From positions 1,199,825 to 1,263,824 of the forward strand of contig CANMEE010000002.1 in assembly GCA_947496865.1 (NCBI GenBank): 64,000 bases of DNA, given 5' to 3'. The stretch is from an uncultured Sphingomonadaceae bacterium. Lineage in GTDB: Bacteria > Pseudomonadota > Alphaproteobacteria > Sphingomonadales > Sphingomonadaceae. This document shows, piece by piece, positions 39,606-48,185 of the stretch. The notes under the pieces were generated by a model, which was not told the origin of the DNA, searched no databases, and was given only the letters and a program-made list of their open reading frames with translations. Position 1 is the first letter of the stretch. Every line of letters begins with the position of its first letter. Position numbers and translations under genes: made by a program.

Positions 39606-40199
39606 ATGAAAATATCAACACTATGGGCATCCGCCACTCTCCTTTCGGCCCTCTCCGTGCAACCCGCTATAGCACAGAACCAGCTGCCTTCCGAAACCGC
39701 GGTTAACCCGCAGGTTGACTATGCCGGCTTTCTTCGGCTGACCGAAGAGCTTTCAGAATATCGGGAAAAACGCCTAGTTAACCTCAAACAATTTAACGCA
39801 ATATCGCAACAACAAGATGCCATCATATTGGACACACGATCTGCTGCCTCTTTTGCACAGGGTCATATTGATGGCGCAATCAACATACCTTTTTCAGACT
39901 TTACCGAAGAAAAATTGACTAAGCTAATAGGGGATAAAAGCCGACCGATTCTAATCTATTGTAACAATAATTTCCGCGACGATGTTCCCCCGATCAGGCT
40001 AAAACGGGCGCCTCTCGCGCTCAACATTCCGACATTTATTAATCTCTATGGCTATGGCTATGAGAATATCTACGAGCTAAATGGCGTAACCCATATGGCT
40101 GACCCGCTGGCGCGATGGACAGGAAAACCCATGTCCTTGGCAATTAATCCGGCAGGACTGACACAAAATCTTATCGAGGATGCGCCGTCCGCCAATTAG
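39606..40199 (+). CDS. secreted rhodanese-like domain protein
   Basis: 197 residues: signal peptide ending PAIAQ, then a single rhodanese domain (DAIILDTRSAASFAQGHIDGAINIPFSDF) with the active-site loop C119-NNNFR. Sulfur-transfer in the periplasm is plausible. The ATG has GAGGATC upstream, 11 codons inside the longest frame. Its 3' end overlaps the convergent nuclease gene by 29 nt. Confidence 0.85.
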   Translation: MKISTLWASATLLSALSVQPAIAQNQLPSETAVNPQVDYAGFLRLTEELSEYREKRLVNLKQFNAISQQQDAIILDTRSAASFAQGHIDGAINIPFSDFTEEKLTKLIGDKSRPILIYCNNNFRDDVPPIRLKRAPLALNIPTFINLYGYGYENIYELNGVTHMADPLARWTGKPMSLAINPAGLTQNLIEDAPSAN

Positions 40200-40695
40200 C
40201 TGGCTTTTCAAAAGTCCCCTGCCAGATGCCACGCTTTGCTTTTTCCGCTCGCGCTTCTTCGGCACCATAGATCACTTGATCAAAATTATCGGACGACACC
40301 GCGTGCCCGTACTCAACCATATGCGCGCCAAGGTCCTTGTCGCCGCTACCACAGGTTACGATAGTTCGTCCATATTGATCTCTGGCATGAACGTCACAAC
40401 TAAATTGCCCCTTCTGCAGTATGTTTTCCAATGCTCCGCGTGCTGTTTTCCCGCACGGCCAGTCGCGACCGGCGACATCTTTACAAGTCTGGCGATACTC
40501 AGGGGCATCAATGCCGTATATTCTAAATTCGGTCGCATCATCCCGAAAACTGTCACCATCAATCACACGAACCTGACGACCATCGACAACGATAGTCTCA
40601 TTACCGCTTACCCAAGTTGTCAGTACCCATGATCCACCAATGATCAACAGGAACACCAGCAATGCCTTCATATTTTGGAATAATTTGCGCGTCAT
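40171..40695 (-). CDS. thermonuclease (SNase) family protein
   Basis: 174 residues: an N-terminal membrane or signal segment (MKALLVFLLIIGGSWVLTTWV region) and a staphylococcal-nuclease-like domain with the catalytic Asp/Arg/Glu pattern in VIDGDSFRDDATEFRIYGIDAPEYRQ and RDQYGRTIVTC. Probably extracytoplasmic. Converges with and overlaps the rhodanese gene. Confidence 0.87.
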   Translation of the reverse strand: MTRKLFQNMKALLVFLLIIGGSWVLTTWVSGNETIVVDGRQVRVIDGDSFRDDATEFRIYGIDAPEYRQTCKDVAGRDWPCGKTARGALENILQKGQFSCDVHARDQYGRTIVTCGSGDKDLGAHMVEYGHAVSSDNFDQVIYGAEEARAEKAKRGIWQGTFEKPANWRTAHPR

Positions 40696-40747
40696 TATAG
40701 CCAACCTAGCTGACTATCTGTCGCGTGCAACGGCTATCAATTGTCGA

Positions 40748-41101
40748 CTAAGAAACCGCAACTTTCAAAGTTGGGTATTTGGAAACAATATGGTCAAAAA
40801 CGGCCGGATGTAGTGCGTTCACAAATTCACAGCCGAATATATCACCATCGACCCAGCAGATTTTACTCTCTATCGCAGAAAAGGATGGCAGGGCCATGAA
40901 GATATTCTTTTCGCCAGTAAGTCGGGTCATGCATCGCATGCGAAATCCCGTCAGCGATAGGTCGATGATCATGGCTTCAATCCTACCCAGCCCCGGTTCA
41001 CGGACTTCGGCAAGAATTTCAACGCCCGCGCGGGTCGAGATACGATCATCGCCCCGCTTGAACTTCTTGCCCATTTCACGTTCCATAATTTTACCGCTCA
41101 T
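40748..41101 (-). CDS. PilZ domain protein
   Basis: About 117 residues. The cyclic di-GMP-binding PilZ signatures are present in reduced form: a basic N-terminal stretch FKRGDDRISTRAGVEI and IDLSLTGFRMRC (the DxSxxG motif), followed by a beta-barrel ending ICWVDGDIFGCEF. The nearby GGDEF gene is 16 kb away and is not in operon. Start uncertain among TTG 41107, ATG 41101 and ATG 41086. Confidence 0.8.
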   Translation of the reverse strand: MSGKIMEREMGKKFKRGDDRISTRAGVEILAEVREPGLGRIEAMIIDLSLTGFRMRCMTRLTGEKNIFMALPSFSAIESKICWVDGDIFGCEFVNALHPAVFDHIVSKYPTLKVAVS

Positions 41102-41464
41102 GGCCAATCAAACCCCAGTTTTAACGCCTTGGGATTTTGGATCCCTTCGCAGTTTCGCTAACATCACAGCCCGACGGCCTGTATCGACAATGAATAGCGG
41201 CAGATGCTTATGCAAAGGTTAACAGTGCGCCTGTTTTGTCTGGTTAATAGGATTGTGATGAAATCTAAGAATACGTTGAGTTTGTAGCGTTTTTTAATAT
41301 TAACGATGACCAATTTCGGCTTTCTGCCTCTCGAAAATTTTGAGAAAATTACCGCTTTCCCACAAACATGCTGGTGCGAGAAAAACCTCAATATGACATA
41401 GAGCAGTTTGAAGGCTTCGGTGAACTTTGAAGCTTAGGCGACACACATCAGTCTGTCGTATCAG
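41102..41464. other. intergenic region, no recognisable gene
   Basis: About 360 nt between the PilZ gene and the cation transporter, AT-richer than its surroundings. Only shadow reading frames and weak short inverted repeats (for example GGGAT/ATCCC near 41135) are seen. Confidence 0.5.
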
Positions 41465-42415
41465 TTAAGAAACGCAGTCGGTTTGACAAACCTCAGCCTC
41501 TTCATCCTCCAATTCAATTTGAATTGTGATATGATGAATGGCGAACTGTTCTTTCATGGATGCCTGTACATCGGCCAAAAATCCCTTGCCGGGATGACCA
41601 CCCGGGATGACCAGATGTGCGGTCATCGCAGTTTCACTGGTGCTCATCGGCCAGATATGCAGGTCATGAACTGTTTCTACGCCTGGTAAGTCTGACAAAG
41701 CGCTCAATACCTGCTCGACGTCAATGCCTCGAGGTACGCCGGCCAGTGACATTCGCACCGCCTCTGACAAAAGTCCCCAAGTGCTCCAGAAGATTAGCGC
41801 CACAATGAACAGGCTAATAAGTGGATCGACCCAGTTAAACCCGGAATAAAAGATCACAATTCCACCAACCACTACACCTGCAGATACCGCTGCGTCCGCC
41901 ATCATGTGCAAGAATGCACCGCGAATGTTGATGTCCTCTTTCTGTCCGCGCATGAACAGCATTGCGGTTCCAAAATTAATGGCAATACCAATAGAAGCGA
42001 CGATTATTACTGTCTTGGACGCTACTTCGCTGGGTTCACTAAATCGTTCTATCGCTTCCCAAGCAATCGCTCCGCAAGCGACCAACAGAAAGAGCGCGTT
42101 GAGCAGCGCCGCCAATATCGATGACCCGCCAAGGCCATATGTAAATCGTTTGCTCGGCGGCCTTTTTGATAACTCTGCCCCAGCCCAGGCAACGGCGAGA
42201 CCTAATACATCAGACAGATTGTGCCCCGCGTCAGCAAGCAACGCCATTGAGCCGGACAACAAGCCATAAGTAACCTCTACAATGATATAGATGGTGTTGA
42301 GTGCGATGCCGAGTGCAAAGGCGCGACTGAAATTAGTGGGCATATGGCCATGAGGACCGTGACGGTCATGATGACTGTGGTGGATATGTCCGTGATGATG
42401 GTGATGGCCGGACAT
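41465..42415 (-). CDS. cation diffusion facilitator (CzcD/ZitB-type zinc exporter)
   Basis: 316 residues. A His-rich N-terminus (HHHHHGHIHHSHHDRHGPHGH) precedes six membrane helices with the HNLSD (helix 2) and HMMAD (helix 5) zinc-site motifs. A cytoplasmic metallochaperone-like domain ends the protein (VHDLHIWPMSTSETAMTAHLVIPG). Zn/Co/Cd efflux is expected. Confidence 0.93.
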   Translation of the reverse strand: MSGHHHHHGHIHHSHHDRHGPHGHMPTNFSRAFALGIALNTIYIIVEVTYGLLSGSMALLADAGHNLSDVLGLAVAWAGAELSKRPPSKRFTYGLGGSSILAALLNALFLLVACGAIAWEAIERFSEPSEVASKTVIIVASIGIAINFGTAMLFMRGQKEDINIRGAFLHMMADAAVSAGVVVGGIVIFYSGFNWVDPLISLFIVALIFWSTWGLLSEAVRMSLAGVPRGIDVEQVLSALSDLPGVETVHDLHIWPMSTSETAMTAHLVIPGGHPGKGFLADVQASMKEQFAIHHITIQIELEDEEAEVCQTDCVS

Positions 42416-42540
42416 CCGCGCTCCGATAAATTACTCAATGACTAAGTTGTCACTAAATACACGCATTTATCAGAGCGGTCTATATTTATTCTTTAACGTT
42501 TTCTGTATGTTATATCATTTACACAACAGATTATTTATAA

Positions 42541-42804
42541 CTAGTCGACGATCAGTCCGATAGCGAGATAGATGATAATCGCGGAACCAAAGCCAAAGAT
42601 CGTTGCGAGTACAAAGATGATCCGCAATATATTGGCATCCATGCCGCTCCAATTTGCAAGACCTGAGCATACACCCATTAACTTGCCGTTGGCTTTGTCG
42701 AGACGCAGTTTGTTTTTCACGGGGCTATTTTTCCTTTTGGGTGATGAAATCGGTTCAGGCCAACTGGATGGCGTGGAACTGGCGGGTTTGTTTTTGTCTG
42801 CCAT
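42541..42804 (-). CDS. PspC domain membrane protein
   Basis: 87 residues. After a basic, Ser/Pro-rich N-terminus comes the PspC core KLRLDKANGKLMGVCSGLANWSGMDANILRIIFVLATIFGFGSAIIIYLAIGLIVD. PspC proteins sense or anchor envelope-stress signalling. The ATG shares one base with the stop of the preceding 39-residue gene (TGATG), so translation is coupled. No pspA or pspB is adjacent. Confidence 0.92.
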   Translation of the reverse strand: MADKNKPASSTPSSWPEPISSPKRKNSPVKNKLRLDKANGKLMGVCSGLANWSGMDANILRIIFVLATIFGFGSAIIIYLAIGLIVD

Positions 42805-42923
42805 CAGATCACCATTGTGCCAGCGTTGTTGATCGCTGGAGCGATGCTAGCGCTGACCAAAATAGCAGCGGAGAACAGGGCGGCGAAACCAGCGAGGAGT
42901 TTGTTTTGAAGATTGTAGGTCAT
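42804..42923 (-). CDS. 39-residue small membrane/secreted protein, copy B
   Basis: Encodes MTYNLQNKLLAGF..., a hydrophobic middle (ALFSAAILVSASIAP) and the C-terminus PAINNAGTMVI. AAAGGGA lies 6-8 nt before the ATG. About 21 of 39 residues are identical to the gene just upstream, with the shared pattern SASxxPAINNAGxxVI. The stop TGA overlaps the PspC start. I do not recognise the family; a signal-peptide-like helix with a short tail is all that can be read. Confidence 0.75.
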   Translation of the reverse strand: MTYNLQNKLLAGFAALFSAAILVSASIAPAINNAGTMVI

Positions 42924-42954
42924 GGTATTCCCTTTCAAAGAATTTGGAGAAAAG

Positions 42955-43074
42955 TTAAATTACGAGTGAGCCGGCATTGTTGATCGCTGGACCTACGCTG
43001 GCACTGATAAAGACAGTGGCAGAAACGATGGCGGCGAAAGCAGCGGCGATATTATTTGATACATTCGAGAACAT
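42955..43074 (-). CDS. 39-residue small membrane/secreted protein, copy A
   Basis: Encodes MFSNVSNNIAAAFAAIVSA..., then the C-terminus PAINNAGSLVI. AAGGA sits 8 nt before the ATG. It is a paralogue of the gene 31 nt downstream (same length, about 54% identical), and substitutions are mostly conservative (I/V/L), arguing that both are translated. First gene of the small-protein/PspC unit, 65 nt below a sigma-54-like promoter. Function unknown. Confidence 0.75.
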   Translation of the reverse strand: MFSNVSNNIAAAFAAIVSATVFISASVGPAINNAGSLVI

Positions 43075-43138
43075 TTTGATTTCCTTCTAATTTTAAAAAC
43101 TGGGCTTCGCGGTTGTGTTAGCGAAGATGTCTCATACA

Positions 43139-43156
43139 TTGCACAGGCTGTGCCAG
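43139..43156 (-). promoter_or_regulatory. sigma-54-type promoter (-24/-12) upstream of the small-protein/PspC unit
   Basis: Minus strand CTGGCACAGCCTGTGCAA has the invariant GG and GC with exactly 10 nt between them and matches the TGGCAC...TGCA consensus except for one base. Transcription would begin near 43129, 55 nt before copy A. The core is also a palindrome (GCACAG-G-CTGTGC), so an operator is the alternative. Confidence 0.55.
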
Positions 43157-43174
43157 TTTCACTAAATTACTATA

Positions 43175-43187
43175 TATCAATTACTTA
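43175..43187 (+). promoter_or_regulatory. IHF-consensus site
   Basis: TATCAATTACTTA fits WATCAANNNNTTR fully. It lies about 46-58 nt upstream of the predicted start, where IHF bends DNA in sigma-54 promoters such as pspA of E. coli. Confidence 0.45.
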
Positions 43188-43230
43188 AAGAAATTTTTGA
43201 ACATGTGTCAAATTGCGTAAAACTGATATA

Positions 43231-43245
43231 TGGTGTTTTACACCA
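43231..43245. promoter_or_regulatory. distal palindrome, possible activator site
   Basis: TGGTGT-TTT-ACACCA is a perfect 6-bp inverted repeat about 110 nt upstream of the predicted sigma-54 start, where enhancer-binding proteins usually bind. It could equally serve recF, which starts 99 nt to the right. Confidence 0.4.
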
Positions 43246-43343
43246 ACTTTTAGTATTCTATGAACGAAAAATGAACCGATGCAGTGGGACGTGCGAATTT
43301 CCTTCTAATCATATCCCGGCGGGGCTACAGATAGCAGCACCTC

Positions 43344-44417
43344 ATGACGATCTCTCGGCTCACCCTGCAGAATTATAGAAACTATCCGCAGTTGCGCTTA
43401 GAAACCGCGCCCGGCTTCAATGTGCTCAGTGGTGATAATGGTGCTGGTAAAACCAATATATTGGAAGCTGTATCCCTGCTCTCACCGGGACGCGGGTTGC
43501 GCCGTGCCGCACTAAAGGACATCGCCTTTGAAGGCAGCGGCGGCGATTTCGCTGTTGCAGCCGAGCTGGATGATATCCAGCTCGGCACGGGCACCAGCGC
43601 GGAATATCCTGAACGACGGAAGACGCGGGTCAATGGTGCGGCGGTGCCCACTAATGATTTGGCGCAATGGTTATCAATATTATGGCTCACCCCGGCAATG
43701 GACCGCCTCTTCATGGAAGGCGCATCTGGTCGGCGAAATTTTCTTGATCGTCTGGTAACGGCGCTGGAACCCGACCACGCCCGCAATTGCACGCGCTATG
43801 ATGCAGCTCGGCGTGAACGCAATCGGCTGCTCGCCGATGAATATATGCCGGATACAGATTGGCTGGATGGACTGGACGGGCAGCTCGCTAGTTTTGGCAG
43901 CGCGGTTGCCGAGGCTCGTTGTCGAATCACGCAGGCCTTGAATGTCACGCTCGCAATCACCGACGACGGACTCTTTGCAGCGGCCAAGTTACATCTCGAC
44001 GATGGCGGTTTGCGCTCAGAACAGACCTTACTACAAACTCTCAAAGCAAATCGTGCGGCGGACAGGGCCGCTGGACGAACTTTGCTTGGGCCGCATCGTG
44101 CGGACCTCACCGTCTCCCACGGGACAAAAAATCAGGCCGCGGAAAAATGCTCAACCGGAGAGCAGAAAGCCCTGTTATTCTCAATTATCTTGGCCCATGC
44201 TGATCTTATAGCTGAACAGCGTGGAAAGCGACCGATCCTGCTGCTCGACGAGGTAGCTGCTCATCTGGACCCTAGGCGCCGGGCAGCGCTATTTGGCAAA
44301 CTAGCGGAAAAAGGTGGGCAAGTCTGGTTGACTGGCACCGAGCCACAATTATTTGAAGACACTCCAAATGATGCGCTGCACTTTCGGGTTGCTGAGGGCA
44401 GTGTTACCAAGCGTTAA
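43344..44417 (+). CDS. recF: DNA replication and repair protein RecF
   Basis: 357-residue SMC-like ATPase that loads RecA at gaps. Walker A GDNGAGKTN near residue 30, the ABC signature CSTGEQKALL, and Walker B PILLLDEVAAHLDPRRR are visible. Start MTISRLTLQNYRNYP is standard. Not linked to dnaA/dnaN here, as often in alphaproteobacteria. Confidence 0.95.
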   Translation: MTISRLTLQNYRNYPQLRLETAPGFNVLSGDNGAGKTNILEAVSLLSPGRGLRRAALKDIAFEGSGGDFAVAAELDDIQLGTGTSAEYPERRKTRVNGAAVPTNDLAQWLSILWLTPAMDRLFMEGASGRRNFLDRLVTALEPDHARNCTRYDAARRERNRLLADEYMPDTDWLDGLDGQLASFGSAVAEARCRITQALNVTLAITDDGLFAAAKLHLDDGGLRSEQTLLQTLKANRAADRAAGRTLLGPHRADLTVSHGTKNQAAEKCSTGEQKALLFSIILAHADLIAEQRGKRPILLLDEVAAHLDPRRRAALFGKLAEKGGQVWLTGTEPQLFEDTPNDALHFRVAEGSVTKR

Positions 44418-44464
44418 CCAAGTTCTTTAGCGGTCAATTTGTGACTTTTGTTTAGGCCACCCCG

Positions 44465-45196
44465 ATGCAAACGCTCGGTCGTCATAACCATAAAATAGTG
44501 ATCAAACGGCTGAGCGGCGCACTCATCCCTATCCTGCTGGTGCTGCAAGCGATATTTTTCCCGGCCACAGCGCGCGCCGCCGATGGCTATTCTTCAAAAT
44601 ATTTGCAATGTGTCCCCTTTGCTCGCGAGCTCAGCGGTATTCAGATATACGGGGATGCCCATACGTGGTGGCGGCAGGCACGCTTTGCATATGAACGCGG
44701 AAATGAACCACAAATCGGGGCGGTTATGTCTTTGAAAAGTCATGGCAAGATGCAGCTTGGTCATGTCGCTGTGGTCAGCCGGATTGTGGATGATCGCAAC
44801 ATATTGCTAAGCCACGCCAATTGGTCCCCCATTAACGGTCGGCGCGGTCAGATTGAGCGTAATGTCGCAGCGGTTGACGTCTCAAAAAGAGGCGACTGGA
44901 GCCGCGTCAAAATCTGGTATGCACCGATAGAGGCACTAGGCAAAACCGCATATCCGGTGAACGGGTTCATCTATCCTAATGCCAAACCAAGCAATTTTCG
45001 GAACGATGCTGGTAAACAATGGGCCTCTGCAAAAGCTGTGCGTCAAGCCAGAGCGCCCAATCGCAATCTCTTTGCGCGGAACATGAAGTCGGAACTGGAA
45101 CAACAGGCGCAGCAAGAACAACGCTCCGACGTGAGTAACGTAAATTCCCAGCCAACGGATTTAATCGGGGAATTGCTGGACAGAGTGGGTAGCTAA
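44465..45196 (+). CDS. secreted CHAP-domain peptidoglycan amidase/endopeptidase
   Basis: 243 residues. Signal peptide (hydrophobic 16-33, cleavage near ARAADG), then a CHAP domain with catalytic Cys49 in YLQCVPFARELSG and His100 in LGHVAVVSRI, and NWSPINGRRG. Such enzymes cut peptidoglycan peptides. The C-terminal 70 residues are Gln/Arg-rich with no known domain. Confidence 0.85.
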   Translation: MQTLGRHNHKIVIKRLSGALIPILLVLQAIFFPATARAADGYSSKYLQCVPFARELSGIQIYGDAHTWWRQARFAYERGNEPQIGAVMSLKSHGKMQLGHVAVVSRIVDDRNILLSHANWSPINGRRGQIERNVAAVDVSKRGDWSRVKIWYAPIEALGKTAYPVNGFIYPNAKPSNFRNDAGKQWASAKAVRQARAPNRNLFARNMKSELEQQAQQEQRSDVSNVNSQPTDLIGELLDRVGS

Positions 45197-45240
45197 AGCC
45201 AATATGGCCACTGGCGCCGAACGCGCTGGAGCTGCGACCA

Positions 45241-45819
45241 ATGAATGATAATCCCCCGAGCTGCCTAGTCATTTTAGCTGGCGGTCAGTCCCGCCGAATG
45301 GGCCAGGAAAAAGCTACGATACAGCTGGATGGAAAACGGCTGATCGACCGGGCCATTGTACGATATGAACCAACCGTCGACCGAATCTGGCTATCATCAG
45401 CCAGCGATTTTGGTACCGGTCTCGAAATCATCACTGATGATCCAGACGCGCCCGGCGGACCAGTTGGTGCCATTTTTACAATCGCAGCGCATCTCCCAAT
45501 ACTCTGTCCCGAAGCGACCGGTTTTGTGACCATCCCGGTTGATGCGCCCTTTGCGCCAGGTGATCTCATCTCTCGGTTAAGCGCTGTTTCTGGTTGCTCG
45601 GTGGCCCAAGGGCCAAAGCGGTTACATCCAGTTTTCGGCTATTGGCGCTGCGATATTGTCAACAGCGTGCGCGGGACGCACGAAGTTGGAGAGCGATCGC
45701 CATCTCTGCATTGGTTGGTGCGCCAATGTGATGCTCAAATTGTAACCTGGCATGATGAGAAGGCGTTTATGAATATAAATACACCAGAAGATCTCGCCGC
45801 TGCCGAAGCGCATATGTAA
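45241..45819 (+). CDS. mobA: molybdenum cofactor guanylyltransferase
   Basis: 192 residues. The nucleotidyltransferase start VILAGGQSRRMGQEKA and TIPVDAPFAPGDL (metal-binding DxP region) match MobA, which attaches GMP to molybdopterin. Other MobA-related NTP transferases (MocA-like) are less likely given the GxSxRMGxxK spacing. Confidence 0.85.
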   Translation: MNDNPPSCLVILAGGQSRRMGQEKATIQLDGKRLIDRAIVRYEPTVDRIWLSSASDFGTGLEIITDDPDAPGGPVGAIFTIAAHLPILCPEATGFVTIPVDAPFAPGDLISRLSAVSGCSVAQGPKRLHPVFGYWRCDIVNSVRGTHEVGERSPSLHWLVRQCDAQIVTWHDEKAFMNINTPEDLAAAEAHM

Positions 45820-45853
45820 AAGCCGGCGCATGAGGGGGTGCACCGGCTTTCTT
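45818..45853 (+). terminator. hairpin terminator after mobA
   Basis: AAAGCCGG (45818-45825) pairs with CCGGCTTT (45843-45850), followed by CTTAT on the plus strand and preceded by a T-run equivalent on the minus strand, so it may work in both directions between mobA and the small secreted gene. Confidence 0.65.
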
Positions 45854-45895
45854 ATCGTCGTCTGCCAAAGGAACTAATGCCCCTTTAACGATCCA

Positions 45896-46162
45896 TTATT
45901 TCAGGCGACGAAGTTCTTTTTTTGTCAGCGACGTCATCAGTTTACCATCTGTGTTGGACAGTGTCTCAGCCTGAATGCGGCGTACTTTACCTTTGTAGAT
46001 GACCAAAACGTCGCCGTCATCGGTAACACGGTTGACCTTAGCAACACTGGAACCTGAGGCGTCATAAAGACGGTCGTTACGAGCAGCATCCGCTGCAAAA
46101 GCAGCAGGAGCAGTCAGTGAAAGTGCAGCGGCGCCAAGAATGATAGAAGCAAATTTATTCAT
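45896..46162 (-). CDS. small secreted protein, unknown function
   Basis: 88 residues: a clear signal peptide (MNKFASIILGAAALSLTAPAAFA), then a basic beta-rich domain (LYDASGSSVAKVNRVTDDGDVLVIYKGKVRRIQAETLS) that looks like a short SH3-like or PRC-barrel-like fold. Family not recognised. Converges with mobA; upstream is a 202-nt AT-rich divergent gap. Confidence 0.75.
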   Translation of the reverse strand: MNKFASIILGAAALSLTAPAAFAADAARNDRLYDASGSSVAKVNRVTDDGDVLVIYKGKVRRIQAETLSNTDGKLMTSLTKKELRRLK

Positions 46163-46364
46163 AGTAATTCTCCAATGAGAGCTAGGGAGGGTACGAATTG
46201 ATTATGCTTACATAAAAGTAAGTTGCAATGTGAAATGTTGCACCTGCGAGTTGCATTTTTGCAATTGACACAAATTCAACTAAAATTCGTGATTCACGTA
46301 ATAATGTTGCGTGATCGACTATTCTTATGCCATCCTTGCGACGATCATCATCACGGGGACATTT

Positions 46365-47792
46365 ATGAAACGCTTAGGCTACCTATTCGCGCTCGCCGCT
46401 CTGCCCACCGCAGCATATGCACAAGACGCACAAGAAGACAAAATTCTGGCAGAAATCGACGCGCGCTATGATGAGACGGCCAGCGTCGCACGAAAAATCT
46501 GGGAATGGGCAGAAGTCGGCTATCAAGAAGAAAAAGCCAGCAACTTGCTGCAGCAAAGCCTGCGCGCCCAAGGGTTCGAAATTGAAACTGGAGTGGCAGA
46601 CATTCCGACTGCTTTCGTCGCTGAATACGGCAAAGGCGGCCCCGTCATTGCGATCCTTGCCGAATTCGATGCCCTGCCGGGCATTAATCAGGATGCCGTT
46701 GCCACGCGGTCGCCCATCGCCGGCAAAGCCGCCGCCCATGCCTGTGGCCATAATCTGTTTGGCGCAGGATCGATTGAAGCGGCTATAGCCGTCAAAAAGT
46801 GGCTTGATGAGACTGGAACGCCAGGTACGGTTAGACTTTACGGCACACCGGCAGAAGAAGGCGGTAGCGGCAAAGTTTATATGGTTCGCGCCGGACTATT
46901 CAACGACGTTGACTTTGCGCTCCATTGGCATGCCGCTGGCGAAAATTCGGCAGCTGCCCGCACAACTCTAGCCAATCGATCCGCAAAATTCCGGTTTAGA
47001 GGCGTATCCGCTCATGCCGCCGGGGCGCCGGAAAAAGCTCGCTCTGCATTGGATGGCGTGGAATCGTTCAACCTGATGGTCAATATGATGCGCGAACATG
47101 TCCCACAGGATTCACGCATTCATTACGTTATCACTGACGGCGGCACCGCCCCCAATGTTGTACCGGATTTTGCCGAAGTCTTTTATTACGTCCGCCACCC
47201 TGATCCCGACGGCGTTGACGCTATTTGGAAGCGACTGGAAGATGCGGCACGTGGCGCCGCTTTGGGAACTGGCACGAAGGTAGATTGGGAGGTTATTCAC
47301 GGCAATAATCCCCTCCTAGTCAACGAACCGCTCGCCAAAATGATGGATGCAAAATTGAATCAAGTGGGCGGCATTACCTATACATCGGAAGAACAGAAAT
47401 TTGCCGAAGGCATTTATGCGAGCTTTGACAAACCGAAGCTGAAACTCGGCAGCCAATCCGAGATACAACCATATGAGGTTACCTTGGGCTATGGCTCCAC
47501 CGACGTTGGTGATGTATCTTACGCCACTCCCACTGTGGGTCTTCGCACTGCGACCTGGGTTCCCGGGACTTCGGCCCATAGCTGGCAATCGTCCGCTGCA
47601 AGCGGCATGTCAATCGGATTTAAAGGGACACAGACGGCTGCCAAAACCCTCACGCTCGCAGCCATTGAAATTTACACCAACCCCGAATTGCGTAAAGAAG
47701 CCAAAGCCGAATTCGATAAAGCGCGCGGACCAGACTATGTCTATAAGTCATTGTTGGGCGATCGCGAACCGCCGTTAGACTATCGCAAATAG
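46365..47792 (+). CDS. secreted M20-family amidohydrolase (AbgB-like)
   Basis: 475 residues. Signal peptide MKRLGYLFALAALPTAAYAQ, with GGGGA before the ATG (18 codons inside the longest frame). M20 metal site: AILAEFDALPGI, AHACGHNLFGA, GTPAEEGGSGKVYMVRAGLF; the dimerisation domain begins RFRGVSAHAAGAPEKARSALDG. The closest style is p-aminobenzoyl-glutamate hydrolase subunit B/aminoacylase. Periplasmic peptide or amide hydrolysis is expected. Confidence 0.9.
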   Translation: MKRLGYLFALAALPTAAYAQDAQEDKILAEIDARYDETASVARKIWEWAEVGYQEEKASNLLQQSLRAQGFEIETGVADIPTAFVAEYGKGGPVIAILAEFDALPGINQDAVATRSPIAGKAAAHACGHNLFGAGSIEAAIAVKKWLDETGTPGTVRLYGTPAEEGGSGKVYMVRAGLFNDVDFALHWHAAGENSAAARTTLANRSAKFRFRGVSAHAAGAPEKARSALDGVESFNLMVNMMREHVPQDSRIHYVITDGGTAPNVVPDFAEVFYYVRHPDPDGVDAIWKRLEDAARGAALGTGTKVDWEVIHGNNPLLVNEPLAKMMDAKLNQVGGITYTSEEQKFAEGIYASFDKPKLKLGSQSEIQPYEVTLGYGSTDVGDVSYATPTVGLRTATWVPGTSAHSWQSSAASGMSIGFKGTQTAAKTLTLAAIEIYTNPELRKEAKAEFDKARGPDYVYKSLLGDREPPLDYRK

Positions 47793-47981
47793 AAAGCCCA
47801 AATCGCCACGATTTGCAGAGCTTTGCATCGAAATGCTAAGTGCTGGCCGAGCACCAAATTCTAGGATCATCATTTGCATGCCAATCAGCGGCAAATGCTG
47901 AGCGTTTGACTATTTTCGCATTGCCGACTTAATTTCGATCGAACCCGACCGTCTATATCGTTTCAACAAAGGATCTATAAG

Positions 47982-48185
47982 ATGGTCACTGCTTCGATTT
48001 TGCCACTTTCCATGGCTACAGCTTTCTTCGCGAATGCAAATATTGATATGGAAACGCAACCGTCAGAGTTCCCTGCAGATTACAACCATCCGATTGCGAT
48101 TGAGTGCACCGAGGTCATTCTGGAATTTCGGGTCGGCGGTATTGATCGCAGCACTCAAAGCAAGAATTGCCCGCGAAAGCCTTAA
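47982..48185 (+). CDS. possible small protein (67 residues)
   Basis: An ATG 8 nt after AAAGGA opens a 67-residue frame with a weakly hydrophobic N-terminus (MVTASILPLSMATAFFANA) and two cysteines. No family recognised. Kept at low confidence because of the ribosome site and the otherwise empty region. Confidence 0.3.
   Translation: MVTASILPLSMATAFFANANIDMETQPSEFPADYNHPIAIECTEVILEFRVGGIDRSTQSKNCPRKP

Noticed and set aside
43139..43156. Reading the GCACAGGCTGTGC palindrome as a plus-strand sigma-54 promoter for recF
   Set aside because: The plus strand lacks the GG of the -24 element; only the minus strand fits.
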